A stretch of 64,000 nt of DNA from Ailanthus altissimus (lineage: Eukaryota > Streptophyta > Magnoliopsida > Sapindales > Simaroubaceae): contig OX327690.1 of the NCBI GenBank assembly GCA_946807835.1, positions 28,614,501-28,678,500 of the forward strand, written 5' to 3'. Positions 31,990 to 44,640 of this stretch are shown piece by piece. Position 1 is the first letter of the stretch, and the number at the start of each line of letters is the position of its first letter. The position numbers were made by a program, and so were the translations under genes. Below the pieces are notes generated by a model. The model ran no database searches and was not told the DNA's origin. It saw nothing but the letters and a program-made list of their open reading frames with translations.

Positions 31990-32645
31990 AGTTACAAATG
32001 TCATCTCCACCAATAAAGGTCGAGATGCACAAAGGCCATCTCGGTCATTGCATCTCGGGCCCAAGATGCGATGGTCGAGATGGCCACTATCGCATCTCGG
32101 GCCCGAGATGCGAGATGGGCACAAAGGTCACCTCGGCTAACAAAGGCCGATATGTACAAAGGTCATCTCGGCCAATGCATCTCAGGCCTAAGATGCGATG
32201 CCCGAGATGACCACCATCGCATCTCGGCCCCGAGATGCAATGTTCGAGATGCAATGTTCGAGATGGGCACCGTCGTATTTCAAGGCTATCTCGAGCCTGA
32301 GATGCAATGGCTGAGATGGCCACTGTCACATCTGAGGGCCATCTCGGCCATACATCTCAGGCCTGAGATGCGATGGCCGAGATGGCCTTTATGCATCTTG
32401 GCCTTTGTTGGTGAAGATGACCTTTGTACCCATCTCGTCCATCGCATTTTAGACAGGAGATGCGAGACTGAGACGGCCACTATCGCATCTCGGATATTGC
32501 ATCTCAACCCCGAAATGCGATGGCTGAGATGGCATTTATGCATCTCGGTCTTTGTTGATAGAGATAACCTTTGTACCCATCTTAATCATCGCATCTCAAA
32601 CCCGAAATGTAACAATTAAGATGATATTTTTATATCTTAACCTTG
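31990..32645. repeat. GC-rich array of short inverted catctcgg/ccgagatg repeats
   Basis: About 650 bp in which the words gcatctcgg and ccgagatgc (and near variants) recur well over a dozen times in both orientations, separated by spacers such as ccactatcg and gcacaaagg. Local hairpins are frequent, for example gcatctcgggcccgagatgc. The array ends gradually at 32600-32645, where c and g change to t and a (catctcaaacccgaaatg, then atcttaacc), as expected of decay by cytosine deamination. Long open frames on both strands are by-products of the composition. The matching block at 50-52 kb lacks this array. Confidence 0.75.
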
Positions 32646-32679
32646 GTAGAAATAACATTTGTAACCATTATAATTTTCT

Positions 32680-33115
32680 TTTTCTTGTTAGGTAAGATTA
32701 TATAATGTGCTTTTGTAATTTTCTTTTTCTTGCCACTAATTTCAACGTATGTTCTTTTTCTTGCCACTAATTTCAACGTATGGCAATTTAACGACAAAGA
32801 CACAACAACAACCTTAAAATATATCTCAACAGCACATAGCTTCTATTATTGTAAGCCAGTACGTGTGTGGCCCACATTGACCGATGAGAGTGAGTGCTCA
32901 ATAGCACGTGCTTAACAAATTTGATTTCAAAGATAGTCACACACACACAAAGTACTCTAAATTTTTTTTGTAAATAACTACTTTTTTAAGGAATTTATTT
33001 AATTTAACCGATTGCAAAAAATTTTAATTTATTTAGGTAAGGACTTAATAAATAAATAAAAGTACCTTTCTGTTATATACAAGTTCCCCTTTTAAAAATT
33101 CAAAGAATCACAATC
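32680..33115. repeat. Dispersed repeat, copy 1 (pairs with 36490-37020)
   Basis: Contains tctttttcttgcca, caatttaacgacaa, cacaacaacaa, atctcaacagcacatagc and gtgtggcccacattg, then gagagtgagtgctca, all present in the same order at 36490-37020. A shorter stretch at 30965-31070 shows the same gagagtgagc words. No coding potential. Confidence 0.7.
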
Positions 33116-36100
33116 ATTTTTAATTTTTTTTAAATAAAATTTTAAGTTCTGAAACAAACTATTTTACTCAAAAATATTACAGGCAGGGGGCGGTTGAAGA
33201 GAATTTGGGCTTAAACAAAAATGTCTTATTCTTTCTCTTTTTTAAAAAAAATATATATCCGGATACATATTTTTCAGTAGACATTTTTTTATACACTACA
33301 AATAAATTAACAAAAACAATAATAATATGCCAAGGAAATAATAATAACAACTACTTAGAAATAGAATAACTTTATTTTAGAAAACAAAATTTCAATGAAA
33401 AGAAAAATAATATGCTAAAAATGGCAACTAACTAAAAATAGTTAGAATGATAATAACGGAATATGAAAATAGAGGGACTCTTATTTATAAGAGTTTAGAA
33501 GTAATGCAATTATATTAGTTTATTCTAATGTTCCATTAAAAATAAAACAATTAATTTTAGAAAATGACATTAATTGAAAGAGTTATAACATTCAATTGAA
33601 AAACTAACAGCTAATTTTAAAAATTAGAAGTTAATTAGATTAGTTTGTTTAGAAAGAGATAATATTTAATACAATTATTTTTAAAATATATTGTAAAGAT
33701 ATAAGTATTTAATTTAACGAGACTATTTTCTAACAATATTATAATTTTATTTTCAAAAATAACGTGAATTAACCGAAGTATTATTTTGAAAGTTTCGTTA
33801 ATTAACTAAAATTGCTTGTGTTATGGATTTTAAATTTATTATTAAAATACATATATAAATTAAAGGAACTATCTTTTTAAAAAAATGAATATTAAAATAA
33901 TTTTAAAACATATATATAAATTAATGAAGCCCTAGGCAACCGCCTAAGTTACTCGGTGGAAGAGCAGCTATTGATTATATGTAAAAATAAATTGCATCTT
34001 TTAAATAAATTCGAAAATAAAAACGTATCATTCACCAATTTTCCAACTTTAACTTACTTTATTTTACTTTCTTTATTTTTATGAATTTTATTTATATTCA
34101 ATTATTATTTATAATATATTTATATTATTACACGTTATAATCTTTATGAGTATACTATGTGGTTATCATTCATTTTGAACCTTTCACTTTAAAAATAAGG
34201 ACAAATACTTTTATTATAATTTTAAAATAAAATTTAAAATTTTATAATATATTTCTTTCAATCATTTATTCATACGCCTCCTCATTGTTATCAATATATG
34301 AAAGGTCATGTTTTCTTATTACTATCATTGTACAAAAAATCATGCCTCTTTGTTACTATCATCTTATGGAAGATCATGCTTTCTCATTAATATCAATATA
34401 TGAAAGGTCATACCTCCTTATTTTTATCAATAAATAAAAAGTTATGCCTCCTTAATATTATTATACATGGAAGGTTTTGCCTTCTAATTGTGATTATTTT
34501 ATATATATGAAATGTCATGTCTCCTAAATATTACTTTTGATATTTATAATTTGCATTATAAATTAGTTAAATAAATTTATGTTTCATCATACTAATTATT
34601 AGTTCCCTTCTTTCATATCCAAAAGCCCTTGAAAAATATTCTTGACAAATTTATAAAATTTTACACTTGTTACCTATAACAAATTATCTATCATAGGTAT
34701 CGGATATTTTTTTAAATTAATGGTTTGGAAGAAAAACAATTAAAAAAAAGATATATCCCTGTAGGACAAATTAAGAGTTATGATTTTCCTTCGTCATCAT
34801 CTACATGATAGCTGGAAAGCTTAATATTTAATGGTAGATGACCTATAGATCCTCTATAAAAACAAATATATGATCATTAGAAAAATATATTTTTTTCCAA
34901 AAACAAGACATATGTGAATAAATCGAACTGTTGTTCAATGCAATTATGTTTTATTCAAAATCACCTCACAGCTGAATTTTGAAGTGAAAAAATTACAGAA
35001 TAAGACATGTTAGAGAAGATATTCTCTACTTAATTCATCATAAGCCTCTTCTAATAGTTGCGAGATTATATCTTAATTTACCAAATTTATATATTCTTAT
35101 AGTAATTTGAATAAATCAAGGTTTATTACGAACAAGATATATTGATTATACATACCCATATAGGTATATTTGTATCCAATATTGAAACTTTTAAATATTA
35201 CTCCACAATTATGCATCAATTTATATAAATTGCCTTTTTTAAGTTTATCCTAATATTTCATGATCATCCAATCACTATTCTTAACATATTAAAAGTATTA
35301 AGAACAATACAAATTGAATAATAAACAGAATTCATAACAATGGGAATCAAATAATTCAATTAAGTACATATATTGAGTTCATGACTATAATTCTCAATAA
35401 TAAAATTAAGTCAACATAATAAGAGTTTAATGGCTAAATTAATAATCAATAACATGTTACAACCAAACCCAAACTAAAATTATGAAGATAAAATTGCCTC
35501 AAATCAATCCATGGCAACTAAGCTCTTCAACATGAATCTCCTCTCCCGATTACCCAGACCTCTCACATTCTACGATTAGGTGTTTCATGGTTAAATCCTC
35601 CAAAGATTAGTCCATATGCTCTTGAATGTGTAATTCCTCTCTAAAATAGTTTTAAATATTATTTTTGTATAATATGAAGATGATTTCTGAGTTAGAAACA
35701 TTTTAGATTGAGAGAACATTAGTTAGGGTTAGGTTAGGGGTTGATTTTTTTTTTTTTTTACGTTTGGAGATGAAATAAGGTATTTATAGAATCGACAAAA
35801 CATTGGAGCATTTATTATCCAATGTTAGGGCGTTCAATTTTGGACGCAGAGGAGTTAATTACTATAGTAAAATAATTATAGTAAACTACTATTCATAATT
35901 ACTGAAGGATTTACTATAGCAATTTTCTCTCATTTGCTCCAATTTCATCATTTTCTATCTTCTCCTGATTTAACCATGTAACAATAACATTTAACACATA
36001 ATAACTTTTAAATTATTTAGAACAAATAATTACTAAGATAAATAGGGTCGGATTCTAAATCCAAAATAGACTCATCATTTGGTGCCTCTCCGATGCTCTA

Positions 36101-36489
36101 TTATCGTATAAATCACAAAAATTTAAGTTCGATGATGTTAATTTTAAATTAATCTATCACCTTTGCCTAACGATAATGGCGACCATTGGTTGTACCAGTA
36201 GTCAGTTGCCTCCTTTTTGTTTTTTTAACAAATCCTACTTTCTATTATTATTTTTTATTTTTTATGTTTAATGAATTGTTTATTTTTTAAATATATATTA
36301 ACAAAATATATAAATTCAATTATTAAATTTTTTAAATTAACTTATGAGAATTAAAATAAATTAATTATTTAAAATTTAAATTTATATTATAAAAATAAAA
36401 ATATTATTATAAAAAATTTTAAAAAGGAACACGTGCATGCACTATACATGTGCGCGCTGCAAGTAATGTGCACGCACACTGTAATATTT
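33116..36489. other. AT-rich intergenic stretch; part of a duplicated block
   Basis: 33180-33990 matches 51620-52620 (see the duplicated block). From 34260 to 34510 short phrases such as ggtcatg..tccttatt recur as a degenerate repeat. Around 36120-36250 it resembles 21895-22030 (both have ttgtaccag/ttgtaccaa and gttgcctcctttt), so another dispersed repeat. No gene recognised. Confidence 0.5.
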
Positions 36490-37020
36490 TTTATTACTTT
36501 TTTCTTTTTCTTGCCATTAAATTCAGTTTAATCGCAAATATCATGTTGGACCAACTTTCGTCCTTGCAGCACATGACAATTTAACGACAAGGACACAACA
36601 ACAATCTTGAAATATATCTCAACAGCACATAGCCTCTATTATTATAAGCTAGTATGTGTGTGGCCCACATTGGTTGGTGAGAGTGAGTGCTCAGTAGCAC
36701 GTGTTTAATGAACTTGATTTCAAAAATAGTCACACACACAAAGTATAAGCTAGTATGTGTGTGGCCCACATTGGTTGGTGAGAGTGAGTGCTCAGTAGCA
36801 CGTGTTTAATGAACTTGATTTCGAAAATAGTCACACACACACACAAAGTACTCTGAAATTTTTTTGTAAATAACTACTTTTTTAGGGAACTTATTTAATT
36901 TACCGATTACAAGATTTTTTAATTTATTTAGGTAAGGACTTAATAAATGAATAAAAGTACATTTCTGTTATATACGAGTTCCCCCTTTAAAAATTCAAAG
37001 AATCACAATCATTTTTCTAA
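36490..37020. repeat. Dispersed repeat, copy 2, with an internal 101-bp tandem duplication
   Basis: Second copy of the repeat at 32680-33115. Inside it, the unit beginning taagctagtatgtgtgtgg at 36645 is repeated at 36746 almost unchanged, and each unit ends in a short (CA)n run. The near identity of the two units points to a recent duplication. Confidence 0.8.
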
Positions 37021-37439
37021 AAAACACATATACCAACATTAAAAATTTTAAGAAATTAAATACAATTATTCAACCAGAATCAAATTATTTCAGGAAAGGA
37101 AAGATTGAAGTATATTTTCCTTATATTGTAATTTGTTTTATATCGTTTTGTAATAGTATTAGTGTGATCATTTTGAAAAGAAGAAAATAAAAATAAACAA
37201 GAATAAATTGTGCTGCAGGAGCACCTTTTATCGCGTCAAGTGCAATAATTTTTATTGCGCCCAAATACTTGAGAACGATAATTTTTATCGCACTAATATT
37301 TTGAATGATGGTTTTTTATCTTTTTATATAAGAATTGTGAACACTAAGCCACTTTTAGTATATTTTGAGAGAAGATGAGAGATCTCCAATAATGATTAAG
37401 AGATATATATTGGGTACCAAAGCATTGTTATATCGGTTC

Positions 37440-40060
37440 TTACAAATATGACTTGTCAGCAACTTTGTAATATTTTGCTCTTTGTAAAAACACATATACC
37501 TTATCAATGTCGATCCACCGCTTATCACCATAAAAGTGCTCTTTGTTCCCATTTGTAAATCGTAATAGCTTAGGGTCCCAATTGATGAACGATATATCAT
37601 GGCAGTACTCTATATACAAACTCAAAAAGGACTTCTGAAAACAATCAAATTTCAGTAAAATGTATTATACAAACGTCAATAATATCATAAAATATAATTC
37701 GTCCAACCAAGGTTATGACTAATACTTACAAAAAAAAAAAGAATCTATTATTGTACATCTTTGAGGTATGCCTAGGAAAATTTTCATTGACTAAGGAGAA
37801 TCAATCTTAAATACTTATTGTTGTATTGTAATATGAGAAAATAATGCTAAAGTATTTTTGTCCAACTATAAATAAATAATATTATTAACATTTTGTTAGA
37901 AATACTTACAACATCCTCCGGCCAATGTTGTAAGAGTGTTTGAAATCATGTGCAATTAGCATCAATATTGGGAAGATTCACATGCCCACTTCTCTCATGA
38001 TGCCACCCGTAAACCTCGTTTATAATGTCAAGCTAATTGAGCGTAACAGATCCACATCAATCTCGTTTATTGACTGTTCTTTTCTTTTATATTTTTTGTG
38101 AAAAGAGTTCATAAAAGGCATTTGCATAACTATCGCTAGATTATATTTCCATCCAAACATACTTGCCCCATTAGGTGCAACAGGCATAACTCGTACACTG
38201 ACATGTTCAACATTAAATGCTTGTTGGAAATTATTATTTGGCTAATAATCAATCTCCATTTGAATGTCTGGATAAGAAGCATCTATCTGATTATCAATCG
38301 TGGAACCTGAACTATATATATAATTTTTTTAAAAAAAGATAAGTTCCATGAAGAAATAATAAATAAACATTGTGAAAATTTTACCTAATTTTTTTAGCGT
38401 GTCCATGCATAATATAGCATCTTGAAATAATCATTTAATCAATCTAATCCCTTATATGAACTCCTTTTTATCCTTTCTTTACATCTCAAGCAGCTAAGCA
38501 TGCTCTTGTATCAACTCTTTGTTATCCTTTCTCTACGTTTCAAGCAACTAAGCATACACCTGCATCAACTCTTACTTATTCATTCTCTATGTTTCAAGCA
38601 ATTGAGCATGCTCAGCTTACATCTCTTATCTCAGCGATGTAACCTCGCCATATAAATCATCAATTCTGTAACGGCAGTAATAATTTGGATATATGGGTGT
38701 TGCTGTGTGTTATTCAAAGTGTGCCTAATAAAGTTTTTTTAAAATATATATATATATATATATACACACATTAAACAAATATTTAGTTCATTTTATGTCA
38801 ATAGAGATATTTTATACCAAATAATATACCTGATCTTAATATGATTTAGGTACATCATTATTTATGTCACCAAGCTCTATTATAGAATCATTTTAATATG
38901 TGAATGTTGTTGTGTGTTATTTAAATTGTGCCTAATAAATTTAAATAAAATATATTTGTTAAGCAAGTATTTGATTCAATTTACGGCTATAGAGATATTC
39001 AATAATATACTTGATTTCATATTCCTCGTGTACATTTCGATTATAGCTACTTGTGTTCAGTGTAAGGTCATTTTCATATTATTCCTCACCATATTGTCCT
39101 GCATCCCCTTCATCATGTTCCTCATCAAGGTGTCCATCGTAATTATCAACTATCTCTTTGAATTGCATCAATGCATGTATAAAATTAGCTTCCATCTCAT
39201 GGTCTTAAGGAGACAATGGTCATTTCACATCCAACACCTACAAAAAAAAGTATACAACTAAATAAGCAATTGCAATCTTAAATAATTGTTGTTAGTAATT
39301 TATTATGTTTAAATACTTCATTTCTTGTCCAAAACAACTTATAATGTCTATATTGAAGAGATTTTCCTTCATATTCTTTTGTGTTATGTTGCTTTACGAC
39401 CTCTACTTTTGCAAATGAGGGACTATCAGTGGTGTTTCTTCGGCATATACAAACCTAGACAATAATATAGCTTCATAGATCCACACCTTTAATAAAAAAT
39501 TTCATAACATAGAGTCAAGAACAATACTTAAAAATTTAAGATTAATAAATTAAATTTTTTTTACAAACTTGATAAACATAAGGAAATTCTTGTTAATTAT
39601 ATTTTTGTACCTTAAGTTTATGATCCACTGCTTTTATTATTTTATATCTTTTTAAATTTTTCATCATTGCCCTTTTAGAGAATTTTGATTGGCTTCTTAT
39701 GAAACATCACCCTAAAGATATTTATTAAATTCTTCAAAATAATCTATAATTTAGAGTAAAAATTCATCTAGCTGACTCATTTTTCTCTATCTCAGCAACA
39801 CACGATGGATGAAATACATCAACGACAATTTCACTGCATCTTTATCATCCATTTTGTCGAAATCATACTGTGATTATATCTCATCAAATACTTGTAATGA
39901 TACATCTCTTTCCAATAGGTACTCTCTCCGTAAATGATTACTCAATTTTTTGGATAACTGCCTCAATAGTGGATATTCTCCTAATTTCAAGTCAAATATA
40001 AGCACAAATTCTTGCCGATTAAATGTATGCATTTTTTGTTCATAAGATACCAAAATTCAT
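37440..40060 (-). pseudogene. Decayed DUF1985 / Ulp1-protease-type transposon gene
   Basis: The minus strand at about 40015-39770 reads EFVLIFDLKLGEYPLL, then KLSNHLRREYLLERDVSLQV, then YDFDKMDDKDAVKLSL followed by MYFIHRVLL. This is the order typical of the plant DUF1985 domain. Another piece at 39492-39437 reads VWIYEAILLSRFVYAEET, the domain's usual end. Further along, the frame at 37625-37440 contains WIDIDKVYVFLQRAKYY, which may belong to the Ulp1-like cysteine protease domain that often follows. Stops and frame changes are many. DUF1985-Ulp1 genes in plants are mostly carried by Mutator-like elements; no TIRs were identified here. Confidence 0.55.
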
Positions 40061-40494
40061 CATCAATATCACCAGTTTCCACTTCATAGAGTAACAAATG
40101 ATGAACCAAAATGCCTAAAAAATTTACTCATTGCATGTTCAAGAAATAACCTGTACATATGGCTCAAAATATTTCAACTTGACACTTCGCCAACTTCTCT
40201 TTTATATGGTCAAGTGTCCATATCTTCAAATAACACAAAATTGTCGCAGGAAAGAGATTTTTAATTGTAATTTTTTATTTTTTTCAAACAACATCAATCC
40301 TATAAAAAATATTAATTAATTTTAAAAAATATTTGTCCCCCCTATCTTTTGGCTTACTAGGCCCAAAGTCTTCGGTCGGTAAGGCATAAAGACTATAACC
40401 CACAAAGCTCAAAGAGGATCTCAGTCTACCAAACCCAAGAAGAAAGTATCGGTCAACAAAATATTCTCATGACAAGGGTATACCCTCTAAACTG

Positions 40495-40659
40495 GTTGAA
40501 ATAATAGTCGAAACTCGGCTACCCTATTCAATCATACTCTAAAGGAGAAACAAAATAATATACACCTTTTGAGCTGGTCAGAACAATGGTCGAAATCTAA
40601 CTACCCTATTCAATCAAACTCTCAAATAAAACCTACGCTCTCTCTAAGCTAGTCAGAGT
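40495..40659. repeat. Minisatellite-like repeat, left part
   Basis: About two units of roughly 85 bp, each with an actggt/gctggtcag word, aataatggtcgaa and ctaccctattcaatca. The array is cut by the family B LTR and resumes on the other side at 48816-48920 (ggccagaacaatggtc, ctacctactcaatt). Confidence 0.65.
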
Positions 40660-42507
40660 TGTAGTAACCATTTATCCATAATCGGTAAGAATAAGAATTT
40701 ATATATATAAATATACATATGTTATTTGTATATGGGTGATCTTTGATTTATGTATTGTTATTAGTAGTGTTTGTATAGATTAATGACCTACTATTAGTAT
40801 TGAGTTTATTTGTAAGACTTTAGATTTATTTTAGGGATCAAATTGTAATACTTTAAAAGTTTTTTAGGCTAATTCGTAAATAATAAAAATTAGTCTCTTT
40901 GTATAAAAATACACATTTGAAACCCTAATTCACTTATTTTGGTCTAGTCACCTCTTTTAGAGTGAGAAAAAATAGAAAGAGAGATGAGAGAAAGAGACGA
41001 GAAAGAAAAAAAAGAAGAAGAAATTTAAAATTTAAGCTTTAAGAGGTATAGTATAACCCTTTCTTAGTTTCTTGGTGTTAATTTATTTAAGTTTTGATTT
41101 CTTGAAATATGAAAATTTAGGGATTTGATGTAGATTTTGTAAGATATATAGAGAATTGATGATGATTATGTAGATAACTTGATAAATCATGATGAATTGC
41201 AGAATTTTTACTTGATAGTCTCTTGATCCGAAACTTTTATAAATATTTATACTTTGATTCTGATTTTGGCTCTTGAAAATATGAAATTAGACATGTCTAA
41301 AATCATTTGAGACTTTGAATCGATTGAAAATTCTATAAATTGAATTTGTAGTGAATTTACCAAAATGACCCTAAAATTTTAGAAATTTCCTATGTTAACA
41401 GTATGATACAGTAACAAATAATTTTTGATCTGCTGAATGATTTTCACAAATTATGAATTTTTGAAATATGATATATTTATATGTCTAATATGATATATTA
41501 AAAATTGAGAATTTAAATCAATGTGGTTAAATTGTTATGATTTTCTTAAGTGTATTAGCTCATTACAGTATTTGATTAACAGATTTTTAAAACTATGGAA
41601 TATAATAGTTTTAAAATACTTTTGGCAAGAATTTTGAAGTGAAATATTTATCATGAATTGAGATATGTGTCAAAAGTAATTCTGTGATAGTTTTATAATT
41701 TTGATAAGTGTTCAGTAAATATCTTAATTCTGTCAGAATAATAGCTTGAATTTGATAGTGTTTATGAAATGGATTGTGTAGGAATTATGATATAATATTC
41801 ATATATAAGAAGGATATATGAGTCAAGAATGATATATTCTGGTTTTGGAGTAATTGGACATCATTTGATGTATAAGAAAATTTTGTTAAGTGTAAGTGGT
41901 CAGAACGATAGGTGTTGAAAAACCAAGTAATTAGACCAATTCGATGTGATAAGTGCAATATGTATAATTTCGTAAGCTATTTAAAGTGTTTTATGTGAAT
42001 GGTGAAGTTTATGAAAGGATTAATCTTCATTGATAGGTTAAGGAGAATTAAGCCTTGTACTCGAAAGTGCTAAGAGGTAAGTATACTAGACTTTCACTGA
42101 AATCACAATAAACATAGTAATTGTTTATGCATGAATTTGTGAATGTCCCTTATAATATGTTTATATTATGCCAAAGTATATTTTGATATGAAATGTGAAA
42201 GACGTGTGTTTATGAATGAGAGCATGGATATACATGACATATATGTGTTTTTGAAAGTGAGCTTTCAAAATGAAATGTATTTAATAAAGAAAGCTTTTGA
42301 AGTGTAATATGTCTATGAGAAACATTTTGTGTTTTGAGGATGCTTGAACTCATTATTGACTTAGTAAGCATCTTATATGATTTATGGAGCCTTTATTGTG
42401 TGGCCTTTCCTTCGGGATTGGTATATGTTATGTGTTCTATATGTAGAGAGGATCTTGTTGGTATCTAAAGGAAGATGGAATCATCATATTCGTGTGATGG
42501 CGTATTA

Positions 42508-42877
42508 TGTTAGAGTGTGTGGGGCCCACCAACGCTTTGGTACCCAACCAGTGGCTGACACCTCAGCACCTACTGGCGCCCCAGCACACAATCCGCAGGT
42601 AACCTGCGCCCCCAAGGAATCGAACCCCCGCCCCCATCTCCATGGAGGCCTTATAGGCCTTTAGAGGTTCGTCCTTGTACCCATTGAGCTGGCCAGCCCA
42701 ATGGGTACAAGGACGAACCTCTAAAGGCCTATAAGGCCTCCATGGAGATGGGGGCGGGGGTTCGATTCCTTGGGGGCGCAGGTTACCTGCGGATTGTGTG
42801 CTGGGGCGCCAGTAGGTGCTGAGGTGTCAGCCACTGGTTGGGTACCAAAGCGTTGGTGGGCCCCACACACTCTAACA
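42508..42877. repeat. Near-perfect 370-bp palindrome made of two inverted tRNA-derived (SINE-like) modules
   Basis: The arms 42508-42692 and 42693-42877 are reverse complements; I see one mismatch (42687 against 42698). The right arm has a pol III A box, agcccaatgg at 42695-42704 (fits RRYNNARYGG), and a B box, gttcgattc at 42760-42768 (fits GWTCRANNC). The left arm has both on the other strand. The module ends ...cacactctaaca, followed by a short A run. It is either two SINE copies head to head or an inverted duplication of the start of the LTR. Confidence 0.85.
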
Positions 42878-42892
42878 AAAAGGCCGGCCTTT

Positions 42893-43080
42893 TGTTAGAA
42901 GTATGTGGGGCCCACCAACTCTTTGGTCCACTAGCTGGGTGACACCTCAGAGCCACTAGCACACCCACATATCCTCCGCAGGTAACCTGCACCCCCAAGG
43001 AATCGAACCCCCGCCCCCATCTCCATGGAGGCCTTATAGGCCTTTAGAGGTTCGTCCTTGTACCCACTGAGCTGGCCGTG
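42893..43080 (-). mobile_element. Third tRNA-derived (SINE-like) module
   Basis: The minus strand holds cagctcagtggg (A box) near 43075 and gttcgattc (B box) near 43007, with the same intervening text as the palindrome arms. The tail part is more diverged (tgttagaagtatgtggggcc at its outer end). It meets the second module tail to tail across aaaaggccggcctttt, itself a palindrome. Confidence 0.7.
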
Positions 43081-44274
43081 CCATTCCAATATTGTATGAA
43101 TATTAATTGTTAATATTTATACAATAAACATTTCGAATAAAGATTGTTAATATCATATTAATATGGTATAATGCTTGTAACATTACAGACATTGTTTGAT
43201 CTGAAAGAGTTCAGATCTGGTCTAAAGGAGTTTAGATCAGAACTAATAGTTAGCAAAGCTGAGAGTTATAAATGCTAAAAGTTAGCACTGTTAAGAGTTA
43301 GCAGGTTATAAGAGTCAGCGAGGTCTAAAGAGTTAGAACCTTGTCTATAATGGGACAAAGACCTGAGAGTATACTTGTAATGATATAGTTGCAAAGAGTT
43401 GCAATAGGTGTTAAGAAATATCATTATGTAAGTATGTCTCAAAGATAATGTTCATGATCTATAATCACCAATGCGGGTCTATCGGTGATTTACTTTATAT
43501 AGATTAGTGTATGTCTATATCTGACTGGTTCAGATGGTTGTTCTTAGCTGACCATGAGCTTAGAGCTTGTATAGGCATGCGGGTATCCAGTCAGGACTGG
43601 ATATTGAACAGACTTATGAGGACCCCAATAGATATCCTATGACACCGTCAAAGGAAGGTCCTCTCGAGTTGAGTAGTATTCGTGGTCCTTTGACCTGAGC
43701 GCCACGGTGGTCTTGTGAGTGATCCATCATGCTTTGGTTCCACATATGTCAGAGACCTTTCATGGTCTGACCGCTATATGTCGCTGGGTATGGTCCGATG
43801 CTCATGGAGTCCGGTGTGCGTAGATACGGGATCCGTCAGCTTACGTAGGTAAGTTGTATATCCGATGCTCCGAGATTGTATTTTATAAAGTCTTGTGGCC
43901 ACAAGCATAAACCCGGGAAAAGAGTTTCCCATAGGGTTAAACAATATAGCAAAAGTGTTTGCGTATATTGTTTATCGAGATACGAATCTGGAGATAAGAT
44001 TATGGATGAGCAAATGGGGATTTGACGGTACTGATCTATATCCCTGCACATCCAGGATATAACTGATGGAAGGATTATACGTATACATTATGACATCAAC
44101 TTGTATGGTCTGACACGCTGATTTGTAATATTCGTAACGTGTGCGTGGGGCATCGATTACGGATTAATGGAACAGTTCCATTTGACAAATTGGGTGTAGA
44201 CCTAGAGAGTCCCAATATGAAATGTACTCTTTGAGCACTTGGGCAGTGTACCGTATTGAATTGTTCAATACAGT

Positions 44275-44640
44275 ATAATTCAGCAATTACTAAGGTTACG
44301 TTAACTAAAGTATGTGGTTAAATTAGTAGGACCCACTTTAGGTTAACTTGGTAACCGAGTAAGGATATAATAGTAATTTCACTTTATGATTATTTAATTG
44401 TTAAATAATAAGAATAAATATTTATTTATTTAATTGTTAAATAAATTAATTTAACATAACTAAGGTTAAAAGTTAACTATATAGTTAAGTTAAGTTAACC
44501 TTACTTAAAGGTTAAGTAAAGGTTAACCTAACCATGGTTAAGTTAGTTAACTATGGTTAAATTAATTAAATATTTATTAACTTAAAGGTTAAGTTAAAAT
44601 AATCTAACTAAGGTTAAATGTTAACTAAGGTTAGGTTAAG
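44275..44640. repeat. Cluster of ggttaa/ttaacc words
   Basis: Repeated short blocks such as aaggttaagt, gttaactaagg and catggttaag in both orientations give many small potential hairpins. It sits inside the nested LTR-like element. The words resemble GT-element cores, but a regulatory role is only speculation. Confidence 0.5.

Noticed and set aside
32071..32619. 182-codon open frame (and long frames on the other strand)
   Set aside because: It lies wholly in the GC-rich catctcgg repeat array. Repetition without stops explains it, frames are open on both strands, and the translation has no domain.
42690..42790. Possible functional tRNA gene
   Set aside because: A and B boxes are perfect, but they are about 55 nt apart, no full cloverleaf could be drawn, and the unit occurs three times in inverted order. 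A SINE-like module fits better.
42377..42998. Open frames rich in Pro/His around 42.4-43.0 kb
   Set aside because: They are translations of the tRNA-derived modules and their palindrome.
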